From an uncultured Catenibacterium sp. (lineage in GTDB: Bacteria > Bacillota_I > Bacilli_A > Erysipelotrichales > Coprobacillaceae), in the NCBI GenBank assembly GCA_900764725.1, contig CAAFPB010000354.1, forward strand, positions 1 to 6,599: a stretch of 6,599 bases of DNA. The letters are read 5' to 3'. Positions 1-6,123 of this stretch are shown in pieces. Position 1 is the stretch's first letter. The number at the start of each line of letters is the position of its first letter. The notes below the pieces were generated by a model, which saw only the letters and a list, made by a program, of their open reading frames with translations, had not been told where the DNA came from and searched no databases. Made by a program: the position numbers and the translations under genes.

Positions 1-22
1 CAGACGTGTGCTCTTCCGATCT
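1..22 (+). other. Illumina TruSeq adapter remnant (artifact)
   Basis: All 22 bases match the end of the Illumina TruSeq read-2 adapter, finishing in CTCTTCCGATCT. This is untrimmed library sequence at the contig edge, not genome. The reading frame of the neighbouring oxidoreductase happens to stay open through it on the minus strand and would add a false tail of about eight residues (roughly SDRKSTRL). Any protein predicted past base 23 is therefore spurious. Confidence 0.98.
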
Positions 23-1743
23 GATTCTACTTTAGCACTTGTAATAATCTTGATACCTTTCTGCATCATTCTTCTTACAAGTAAGCTTCTGCCTGGTCCT
101 GATTCATTCATCATGACACCATTTGCCATTTCAAGTAGTGTAACATCTCTATTTCTAGGGAATAAGTCATTGATTAATGGAGCTAAGTAATCAGCTGTTT
201 CACAACCTACTGATCCTCCACCAATAATTACAATCTTACGACCTGGGAATGCTCTACCTGCAAGTACATCATCTGCAGTCATCCAAGATTTAAACTGAGT
301 GAATGGATTAATAACGATTGGAGACGCACCAGTACCAGCAATAACTTCATAATCCTTAAATTCATTCTTCAACATATCTAATGTTACTTCTGTATTTAAT
401 CTTACATCAACACCTTCAAGCTTATGAGCCATATACTTGATAACAAGTGTTAGATCCTGTTTAGCGATAGGAACTGCAGCTAAGTTCATTTCTCCACCTA
501 GCTTATCATCCTTTTCACATAATACGACATGATGTCCTCTCTTATGAGCGACAAATGCAGCTTCCATACCTGCTGGTCCACTACCAATGACAAGAATGTT
601 CTTCTTTTCTTTAGCTTCTGTAATAGTATCTTCATTTTCAATTTCTAATGAAGGGTTGATTGTACAAGATACACGTTTACCAAACATAATACCTGTTAAA
701 CAGCGTAAACATCCAATACAAGGTCTAATATCTTCTACATGACCATTCATTGCCTTATTAACGAATTCTGCATCACATAAGTTTGCACGACCCATCATAC
801 AGATATCTGCTTTATCATTCGCAATGAGTTCATCCGCAATCCAAGGTTCAGTAATACGTCCTACTGTTGCCACTGGAATAGAAACATGTTTTTTGATTTC
901 TTCACTTAATAATGCATGAGAACCCATCTTAGTTCCTGGTGCAGGAATAGAACTTCCTCTTGCGATAGTTGTGCCACCAGAAACATGAAGCATATCAACA
1001 CCAGCTTTTTCTAATGTCTTAGAAACATAAATCATATCATTGATGTTTAAACCACCATCAGTATATTCATCACCTGAAATACGTACATCAATAATAAAGT
1101 CCTTACCACACATTTTACGTACTTCTTCAATGACTTCTAAAGTGATTCTTAGTCTACAAGAGATATCTCCTCCGTATTCATCTGTTCTCTTATTATATAA
1201 AGGAGATAAGAAACCACCTAATAAACCATGAGCATGAGCTGCATGGATTTCAACACCATCAGCGCCTGCAGTCTTAACTCTAAGTGCCGCTTCACCAAAC
1301 TGTTTAATAATCACCTTTAATTCTTCTTTAGTGACTGAACGTGGTGCTTCTTTCGCATAATATGGTCCTACATTACTTGGTGCGATTAATCTTGGTGTAC
1401 CAGGAATTGGGAAAGCCATATAAGCTGGGTGGAATAACTGTGGTAAGATCTTACAATCATACTGATGTACAGCTTCAGTTAATTTTTTCCATCCAGGAAT
1501 AAAGCTATCATCATGAATAGACATATCTCCTGGTAAATAGATATATGTTGGTTCTACTGTAGTCACTTCAGTAACGATTAATCCAACACCACCCTTTGCA
1601 CGGGCTGCATAATGAGCCACTAATGCATCAGTAACATAACCCTTATCAGCTAAGTTTGTACTGATAGGAGGCATAAAAACTCTGTTTTTTACTACTGTTT
1701 CACCCACTTTAATAGGTGAAAATAAATGTGAAAATTCCTTCAT
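23..1743 (-). CDS. NADH:flavin oxidoreductase / 2,4-dienoyl-CoA reductase family ene-reductase, 3' partial
   Basis: This is a cytoplasmic flavin/iron-sulfur reductase of the Old Yellow Enzyme superfamily (DCR, enoate reductase, BaiCD/BaiH and trimethylamine dehydrogenase relatives). It would reduce an activated C=C bond or related substrate with NAD(P)H. About 574 residues are present of the usual 640-680. Residues 1-335 are the FMN TIM barrel, starting KEFSHLFSPIKVG and carrying the active-site region IHAAHAHGLLGGFLSP near 166-181, with the His167/His170 pair and NKRTDEYGG following. The 4Fe-4S ligands are Cys342, 345, 348 and 360 (CX2CX2CX11C). Residues 383-396 (NILVIGSGPAGMEAA) form the FAD Rossmann fold, and 503-519 (KIVIIGGGSVGCETADY) the NAD(P)H-binding fold. 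The ATG at 1743 has GAGAGGA seven bases upstream. The C-terminus is lost at the contig end, where adapter begins. The substrate cannot be told from sequence; bile-acid or enoate reduction are only family analogies. Confidence 0.93.
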
Positions 1744-1767
1744 TGGTATATCCTCTCTTTCGTCACC

Positions 1768-1776
1768 ATTATAGCA
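1768..1776 (-). promoter_or_regulatory. Extended -10 promoter candidate for the oxidoreductase gene
   Basis: The minus strand reads TGCTATAAT, a perfect TATAAT with the TGn extension that can offset a poor -35 box. The hexamer 17 bases upstream is only TTTTTT. The predicted transcript would start near 1761, giving a short leader that holds the GAGAGGA ribosome binding site (1757-1751) seven bases before the ATG at 1743. Position and consensus are good; activity is inferred. Confidence 0.6.
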
Positions 1777-1803
1777 CTCCTCTTGTGAATAAAAAATCAT
1801 GCT

Positions 1804-1832
1804 TGTATATAAAAACAGTCATATTTTGCCAA
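1804..1832 (-). promoter_or_regulatory. Second, upstream promoter candidate (TTGGCA-17-TATACA)
   Basis: A -35-like TTGGCA (1832-1827) is separated by exactly 17 bases from a -10-like TATACA (1809-1804) on the minus strand, a good sigma-70/SigA layout for the oxidoreductase gene. The -35 lies in the loop, and the spacer in the 3' arm, of the inverted repeat described as a terminator. A protein bound to the repeat could therefore block or activate this promoter. It may equally be chance similarity in AT-rich sequence. Confidence 0.4.
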
Positions 1833-1863
1833 CTTGTAGTTACAAAAAGACAATATATGACCG
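1811..1863 (-). terminator. Rho-independent terminator after the AraC-family gene
   Basis: Immediately after the AraC stop codon the minus strand has arms CGGTCATAT (1863-1855) and ATATGACTG (1824-1816), nine pairs with one G-U. After one A-A mismatch three more pairs (TTG/CAA) extend the stem, and a nested TTGTA-AC-TACAA hairpin sits in the loop. TTTTT (1815-1811) follows the 3' arm directly. The stem is AT-rich, so termination may be partial. The repeat overlaps promoter elements and could also be an operator. Confidence 0.55.
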
Positions 1864-2874
1864 TTATAAAACAATTTGTATACGCTTACCTTTGTTTGAT
1901 ATTTTGATTTCTTCTTCTGTTTCTAGTTTAATATGATTTTCATCTAACGTAATCTTACACTTTTCATCTTCATAGATTGTTTCTTCTTCATTAATAAAGT
2001 CTTCTAGTATACTATCAAAGTCATGAAGCTTCATTTCTTTTTCTACCGTAGGTGCAAAATTCTTCTTAAAACGTTTTCTATAGTTACTAGGTGATATACC
2101 ATAGATTTCTTTAAATGCTTCTGTATAAGCCTTAGAATTAGGCATACCACATTCATCAGATATTTCTGATATATTCTTGATACCTTCTAATAAATCTTCC
2201 AGAGAAGCACGAATACGTACACTATTTAAGTATTTAATAAATGTAATACCAGTAAACTTCTTAAAGAGTTTAGAAGTATAACTTAAACTAAATGAAAGAG
2301 TATCTGCTACATCACCTAGAGTAAGGTTCTCATTATAGTGTGAGTCTATATATAAAATCGCCTGCATATAGTTCTTATGCGCTTCATCCTGTAAAGGTAA
2401 AGAAGACATAGAGAAAGATACCTGAGAAGCAATCGAGAGGATATCCATCATATAGGCATTCAAAGTATAGAGGTTATAGTTTTCCTGTCTAATAAGCTTT
2501 AAGATACCTGATATCTTATTCTTTAATTGATCATATGCTTGGTTTGTGACAATCATTGTAGAAAAAGCCTCATTACTATTACCACTCATTGCGCTCGTCA
2601 TACGATCAAAGTCTATATGAATAGTTAGAATTACACCATCTTTCTTATGAGATATCAAATGTATATCTCCTGGCGCAATCATTACAAGTTCTCCTTTAGA
2701 TAGCTTAGAAGTAAACTTCTCTGTCACAATCTGGTATTCTCCCTGTAATACATAAGAGAGTTCTAGACTCTTTTGTCTAGAGAAGATATGACGATCAAAG
2801 CTGTTGATACTTAAAGAAAGAGGATAACCAAACTTCTGTCCTGAAAAATCATAATAACTTGTCATATTCATCAT
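1864..2874 (-). CDS. AraC/XylS-family transcriptional regulator with extra C-terminal domain
   Basis: A DNA-binding regulator of 336 residues. Residues about 30-90 look like the cupin-type sensor of AraC proteins (LELSYVLQGEYQIV, then KGELVMIAPGDIHLI, then ILTIHIDF). Residues about 168-268 are the double helix-turn-helix domain: LTLGDVADTLSFSLSYTSKL with FKKFTGITFIKYLNSVRI, then ISEISDECGMPNSKAYTEAF with GISPSNYRKRFKK. AraC proteins usually end near this point, but here about 68 more residues follow (269-336), rich in Glu and Lys with alternating beta-like segments. The ATG at 2874 overlaps the phosphatase stop (ATGA) and has GGAGGA nine bases upstream, so translation is coupled to that gene. 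Met2 and Met4 are alternative starts with poorer spacing. Its ligand is unknown. The oxidoreductase downstream is a plausible target by position only. Confidence 0.92.
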   Translation of the reverse strand: MMNMTSYYDFSGQKFGYPLSLSINSFDRHIFSRQKSLELSYVLQGEYQIVTEKFTSKLSKGELVMIAPGDIHLISHKKDGVILTIHIDFDRMTSAMSGNSNEAFSTMIVTNQAYDQLKNKISGILKLIRQENYNLYTLNAYMMDILSIASQVSFSMSSLPLQDEAHKNYMQAILYIDSHYNENLTLGDVADTLSFSLSYTSKLFKKFTGITFIKYLNSVRIRASLEDLLEGIKNISEISDECGMPNSKAYTEAFKEIYGISPSNYRKRFKKNFAPTVEKEMKLHDFDSILEDFINEEETIYEDEKCKITLDENHIKLETEEEIKISNKGKRIQIVL

Positions 2875-3620
2875 AATAGTAAGTCCTCCAGATATTTACC
2901 TATTCCATCATGATCACAATCATCACATACTGCATCGGATAGTTCTTTCACATGTTTAAATGCATTTCCCATTGCGACACCTGTCCCTGCTTTCATAAGC
3001 ATAGGAAGATCATTTTCACCATTCCCAAACGCAATTACATCTTTTAAGTCTATATGGTGATAATTCGCAATTCTTTCTAACATACTTCCTTTGTCTACTC
3101 CTTTTGGACCTATTTCCATCCAATAAGCATCTACTAGAGAACATGAATAATCTAGTCCTTGTGTATCAAAAGAAGAACGACCAACAAAGACAAACTTATC
3201 AAAGATTGTATCTTTACTTATAGGCTTATGCATATGAAATAAGCGAGAAAGGAATGATTCATTGTAGTGAAACATGAATCTTTTATTATTTATATAGATG
3301 ATAAAGCCATAATGATGATCTTTCGCATATTGTTTTACTTTTAAGTAATCTTCATAGTTTAAACGTTCATGTTCAAATATCTTATTACCTAGATGATCAT
3401 AATAGCTTTGGCCATTGTTGCAGGAATAGCCACTCATTGGATATTTCTCAAAATGAAGCATATCACCATACTTCTTTAAACTATTAATATGTCTACCACT
3501 AGAAAGAATAATACCTATTCCCTTCTCTTGTAGTTTAATCAGTATCTCTAGTGTGTAAGGTGAGATTTTTTGATAGTGATTCAGTAATGAACCATCCATA
3601 TCACAAAATATTAACTTCAT
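2871..3620 (-). CDS. Cof-type HAD-superfamily hydrolase (sugar-phosphate phosphatase-like)
   Basis: A soluble phosphatase of 249 residues, normal for the Cof/YidA (HAD-IIB) family, which removes phosphate from small metabolites such as sugar phosphates or FMN using Mg2+. Motif I is DMDGSLL with nucleophile Asp7 and acid/base Asp9. Motif II is LSSGR (39-43). The C2 cap lies between motifs II and III. Motif III is Lys177 in PKGVDKGSML, and motif IV is GNGENDLPML (199-208). Motif IV has Asn200 where GDxxND is more usual, but Asp204 is kept. The ATG at 3620 is chosen because AAGGAGGT lies five bases upstream. An in-frame ATG at 3722 would put the start inside the permease gene and across its terminator. 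The gene overlaps the AraC regulator by four bases, so the two are probably one unit. The substrate is unknown. Confidence 0.92.
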   Translation of the reverse strand: MKLIFCDMDGSLLNHYQKISPYTLEILIKLQEKGIGIILSSGRHINSLKKYGDMLHFEKYPMSGYSCNNGQSYYDHLGNKIFEHERLNYEDYLKVKQYAKDHHYGFIIYINNKRFMFHYNESFLSRLFHMHKPISKDTIFDKFVFVGRSSFDTQGLDYSCSLVDAYWMEIGPKGVDKGSMLERIANYHHIDLKDVIAFGNGENDLPMLMKAGTGVAMGNAFKHVKELSDAVCDDCDHDGIGKYLEDLLL

Positions 3621-3625
3621 AAAAT

Positions 3626-3633
3626 ACCTCCTT
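3626..3633 (-). promoter_or_regulatory. Strong ribosome binding site that fixes the HAD start
   Basis: The minus strand reads AAGGAGGT five bases before the ATG at 3620, a near-perfect anti-16S match. It sets the start against the longer frame from 3722. Confidence 0.9.
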
Positions 3634-3639
3634 GAAACT

Positions 3640-3668
3640 ATCATAACACAAAAAGCTTCGGGACTAAA
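3640..3668 (-). promoter_or_regulatory. Weak promoter candidate for HAD-AraC, embedded in the terminator
   Basis: A -10-like TATGAT (3645-3640) sits 17 bases below a poor -35, TTTAGT (3668-3663; three of six matches). The start point would be near 3633, right at the ribosome binding site, so the leader would be extremely short. Only 30 bases separate the upstream terminator arm from the HAD start codon, so either this promoter, readthrough, or a promoter inside the permease gene must serve HAD-AraC. Confidence 0.25.
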
Positions 3669-3678
3669 ATCCTGAAGC
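3650..3678 (-). terminator. Rho-independent terminator of the ABC operon, overlapping the gene end
   Basis: On the minus strand GCTTCAGGA (3678-3670) pairs with TCCCGAAGC (3663-3655), nine positions with one A-C mismatch, around the loop TTTTAG. TTTTT (3654-3650) follows at once. The TAG of the second small permease lies in the loop (3666-3664), and its last codons form the 5' arm. The stem is short and imperfect, so leakage into the HAD gene is likely. Confidence 0.65.
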
Positions 3679-4134
3679 CAAACTAATGAGATATTTAGTA
3701 AACATGATAAGTATAAATGCAATTATGAAAGTATGACTTCCTAGTCTTTTATAGAAGAAAGACATACATAATCCTATAGCTATTTCAATACAAACTGTTT
3801 CTATAAGTCCTAAGATACATATATTATGAGAGAAGAAATCAGTAAGAATAGAAAACAAAATAAATACAACAAGTGTATATACTATTCTTTCAAACATCAT
3901 TGTATGATACTTCTTTCTTCCCATTCTAATAATTGAAAATGTATCTATTTCAATATACTGTAATATACAATCAAAGACTATCTTCAAATAGAAATAGTTA
4001 ACTAAAAGTGATAAAACCACATATATCGGTCTTTGGGGAAAGAAGTATTTGATATCAATAAAATCGATATGAAATACTTCTTTACATATAAGAAATAGAA
4101 TAAAGAGAGAAACATAATTCCTAATAGTCTTCAT
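3664..4134 (-). CDS. Small ABC-2-type permease subunit (second small permease)
   Basis: A membrane protein of 156 residues with about five hydrophobic segments (near 6-19, 36-56, 83-100, 105-127 and 134-151). No family name is recognised with confidence. I assign it to the exporter because it is coupled to the ATPase gene and carries the cytoplasmic-loop motif FSIIRMGRKKYH (66-77) also seen in the other two permeases here. The ATG at 4134 lies eight bases after GGGGAG and overlaps the end of the ATPase gene by 14 bases, which implies translational coupling. The in-frame ATG at 4182 has no such site and lies deeper in the ATPase gene. At 156 residues it is about half the length of a normal ABC-2 permease, so it probably works only in a complex. 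It ends inside the operon terminator. Confidence 0.8.
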   Translation of the reverse strand: MKTIRNYVSLFILFLICKEVFHIDFIDIKYFFPQRPIYVVLSLLVNYFYLKIVFDCILQYIEIDTFSIIRMGRKKYHTMMFERIVYTLVVFILFSILTDFFSHNICILGLIETVCIEIAIGLCMSFFYKRLGSHTFIIAFILIMFTKYLISLASGF

Positions 4135-4726
4135 TCTTAAGTCTCCCCTCTTCAAGTAAATAAGTATGGGTATAGCGAACATGTGCTAAACGGTCATGTG
4201 ATGCAATCACTACACTTTTACCTTTTTTCACTAATGCATTGACCATATCCTCAAATACAATAATACTCTCTTCATCTAAACCTCTTGTTGGTTCATCAAA
4301 GAAAATAAGATTCTGATTTTCCATCACTGCCTGGATAATACCTGCTTTTTGTCTCATACCAACAGAATAATTCTTAAGTGAAGAAGAACTATCATAATTT
4401 AAAGAATACATATGACATAGTTCTCTTATTGTTTCTTCATTATAGTGATAATTGATAGAAGCTAGAAATTCAAAATTAAATCTTAAAGATTCATTTTCAA
4501 TAAATCCTGGATTTTCTATAAGTGCTCCAATATATGTATCAGACTTCTTTTCAATAGTACCTGAATCACTTTGAATAATATCACAGATAATCTTAAAGAG
4601 TGTGGATTTACCACATCCATTCTTTCCATGTATATAAATACATTCCCCTGTATTTATTTCTAGATTGATATCTTCTAATACAATATTTTGGTTAAAGCTC
4701 TTTTTAATATGATTGACTTTCAACAT
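4121..4726 (-). CDS. ABC transporter ATP-binding protein, BcrA/LanF-like with an E-loop
   Basis: A cytoplasmic ATPase of 201 residues that powers the permeases encoded around it. Walker A is GKNGCGKST (34-42). The signature is YSVGMRQK (120-127), the SxGM type typical of BcrA-like exporters rather than LSGGQ. Walker B and D-loop are LIFFDEPTRGLD (140-151), and the switch His is His177 (SHD). The Q-loop reads GALIENPGF with Glu71 in place of Gln, a feature known from lantibiotic-immunity LanF and bacitracin BcrA ATPases. At 201 residues it is shorter than the usual 230-300 and has almost nothing after the H-loop. The ATG at 4726 follows AGGAGG by eight bases, and that site overlaps the stop of the preceding permease. 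Its own end overlaps the next permease by 14 bases. The transported compound is unknown; peptide-antibiotic immunity or export is the best inference. Confidence 0.95.
   Translation of the reverse strand: MLKVNHIKKSFNQNIVLEDINLEINTGECIYIHGKNGCGKSTLFKIICDIIQSDSGTIEKKSDTYIGALIENPGFIENESLRFNFEFLASINYHYNEETIRELCHMYSLNYDSSSSLKNYSVGMRQKAGIIQAVMENQNLIFFDEPTRGLDEESIIVFEDMVNALVKKGKSVVIASHDRLAHVRYTHTYLLEEGRLKNEDY
4143..4148 (-). promoter_or_regulatory. Ribosome binding site for the second small permease, inside the ATPase gene
   Basis: GGGGAG on the minus strand lies eight bases before the ATG at 4134, within the last codons of the ATPase gene. It selects that ATG over the in-frame ATG at 4182 and supports coupled translation. 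Confidence 0.75.
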
Positions 4727-4738
4727 CTTTATTTCCTC

Positions 4739-5224
4739 CTAGAAGAATATATAATGACAAATAAGATTCATAATAATTGGTAAAGCGATATAAAGGATAT
4801 TTGATTTCCTATTGAACTGTAAGTAAATAATGGATATCTCAAATAGAAACAATAATGTGTAAATCACTAACATTAATAGAAGATTGATACTCATATGAGA
4901 TATACCATATACAATAAATAAGAAGGTATAGAGAATGATTAAGAAACAAAGTGTGGTGCTTATCATAAAACAATAGACTGTTTGTTTTGTATTCTTATAG
5001 CCTTGACGTGAAATCAAGGTATGATTAATTCCATTGATAATCATTACTTTCTTATACATCATCACATGATACGCAATATTAAGAATCAAAGTAATATAGT
5101 TACTTGTAAGAAGTATATAGATGAAATTAACTCTCTTATTTAATCGAGTCACAGCAGGAATAATAAGAATTAAAATGAGAAGTATAATAATATCTTGTTT
5201 CTTAATAAGTTTATGTAATGTCAT
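4739..5224 (-). CDS. Small ABC-2-type permease subunit (first small permease)
   Basis: A very hydrophobic protein of 161 residues with about five predicted membrane segments (near 11-27, 34-56, 82-107, 112-136 and 142-160). The loop after the second segment reads GINHTLISRQGYKNTKQ (65-81), resembling the corresponding loops of the other two permeases. No catalytic motif is present and I do not recognise the family. The role in an ABC exporter is inferred from context: its start overlaps the large permease by 14 bases and its stop is 12 bases before the ATPase start. The ATG at 5224 has GAGGG six bases upstream. Like the other small permease it is about half the length of a usual ABC-2 permease. 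An accessory or immunity membrane protein is the alternative. Confidence 0.8.
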   Translation of the reverse strand: MTLHKLIKKQDIIILLILILIIPAVTRLNKRVNFIYILLTSNYITLILNIAYHVMMYKKVMIINGINHTLISRQGYKNTKQTVYCFMISTTLCFLIILYTFLFIVYGISHMSINLLLMLVIYTLLFLFEISIIYLQFNRKSNILYIALPIIMNLICHYIFF

Positions 5225-6065
5225 GATAATCCCTCATTCCAAAAAGAATAGATGACAAGAGATAATAAAGTAATGCAGTACCGATATAAAAGAGATGGGG
5301 ATTATTATTGAGGACAGGACTTTTAATAATACTTGGAGTAAGAATATTTATAATATTAAGGAAATAAGCCAATGTAGCAAGCAAACTTCCTGATGTATTA
5401 TAGAATGTATGAGATAAAACAGATGCACCAATATAAAGGATCAAAGATACAAGCAAACCTAAAGTTCTATAGAGATAAACATTCTTAATAAAGTACTGTA
5501 ATGAGAACAAGAAATTAGAAAAGAGTGCATAACCAATAGATGAGAGAATCATATAAATAATAAGATTAAGAAGTAATGAACTACATAAGAGATTCGTCTG
5601 TCTAGTCGCATTCATATAGATTGGATTAATAGAAAAAGATATTTTAAAGAAGAAGAGATGAATAATGAGTATTGTCAGTAGATGAGTGATAAGAATAAGA
5701 ATGAATGTTGCAAGGAAATTGAATCGTCTTTCTTTTTTATGATAAAGAGAAGAAGACATACGTGTTATCAGAAAATGATTGAATTTATTATGATCATATA
5801 ATAAGAAATCAGCACTAATGATATTAGGAACAATGAGAGTAGTAAGGACATATAATATAAGTGTCAATCCTGAATCCTGTAAGTAGTAGAAGAAGTCTAA
5901 ACCCATTTCAGGATCCTTTGATTTCATGAGTATCATTTCATTATTAGGGATAGATCCATAGGCCACTCTATAGCTAATAAATATTCCAATGATAACCGCA
6001 ATGAAATAAATAGAGAATAAGAGAAGTTTCTTTTTGGATTTAAATAAGTAGAAGAATTGTTTCAT
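5211..6065 (-). CDS. ABC-2-type permease, six-helix subunit
   Basis: A membrane protein of 284 residues with about six membrane helices (near 14-32, 67-87, 116-140, 162-187, 201-221 and 256-275) and a further hydrophobic stretch at 228-247. A large extracytoplasmic loop (about 33-66) follows helix 1, as in many ABC-2 peptide or antibiotic exporters. The cytoplasmic loop between helices 2 and 3 contains FNHFLITRMSSSLYHKKERR (95-114), sharing the I-x-R-x-[GS] pattern with the two small permeases; such loops commonly contact the ATPase. The ATG at 6065 is chosen for AAAGGAGA seven bases upstream. An in-frame ATG at 6086 sits beside the hairpin with no usable site. The gene follows the secreted-protein gene and overlaps the next permease by 14 bases. 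The substrate is unknown. Confidence 0.85.
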   Translation of the reverse strand: MKQFFYLFKSKKKLLLFSIYFIAVIIGIFISYRVAYGSIPNNEMILMKSKDPEMGLDFFYYLQDSGLTLILYVLTTLIVPNIISADFLLYDHNKFNHFLITRMSSSLYHKKERRFNFLATFILILITHLLTILIIHLFFFKISFSINPIYMNATRQTNLLCSSLLLNLIIYMILSSIGYALFSNFLFSLQYFIKNVYLYRTLGLLVSLILYIGASVLSHTFYNTSGSLLATLAYFLNIINILTPSIIKSPVLNNNPHLFYIGTALLYYLLSSILFGMRDYHDIT

Positions 6066-6071
6066 AATCAG

Positions 6072-6079
6072 TCTCCTTT
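6072..6079 (-). promoter_or_regulatory. Ribosome binding site that fixes the large permease start
   Basis: AAAGGAGA on the minus strand ends seven bases before the ATG at 6065. It lies below the intergenic hairpin, so it stays accessible when the hairpin forms. Confidence 0.85.
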
Positions 6080-6087
6080 CTAGCATT

Positions 6088-6117
6088 AAAGGATAGTCAC
6101 TGTAGCAACTATCCTTT
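6088..6117 (-). terminator. Intergenic hairpin, probable attenuator or partial terminator
   Basis: AAAGGATAGT (6117-6108) pairs perfectly over ten bases with ACTATCCTTT (6097-6088). Two G-U pairs and one C-G pair can extend the stem inward to a four-base UACA loop, so about 13 pairs. Only TTT, within the arm itself, then AATG follow, a weak U-tail. It sits between the secreted-protein gene and the transporter genes. There it would lower transporter mRNA relative to the secreted product, or stabilise the 3' end of a processed upstream message. Confidence 0.6.
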
Positions 6118-6123
6118 CAACAA

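Noticed and set aside
8..190. Plus-strand open frame of 60 codons
   Set aside because: Its GTG start lies inside the adapter, and it runs antisense to the well-supported oxidoreductase.
1040..1231. Plus-strand open frame of 63 codons
   Set aside because: Antisense to the TIM-barrel coding region, with no recognisable product.
1716..1907. Plus-strand open frame of 63 codons across the intergenic gap
   Set aside because: GTG start without a good ribosome binding site; it covers the minus-strand promoter/terminator region and the ends of two real genes.
3621..3722. N-terminal extension of the HAD protein by 34 residues
   Set aside because: It would cross the terminator and enter the permease gene; the HAD fold starts at MKLIFCDMDG, directly after a strong ribosome binding site.
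6066..6086. Upstream ATG of the large permease, adding MLERRLI
   Set aside because: No usable ribosome binding site beside the hairpin; the ATG at 6065 has one.
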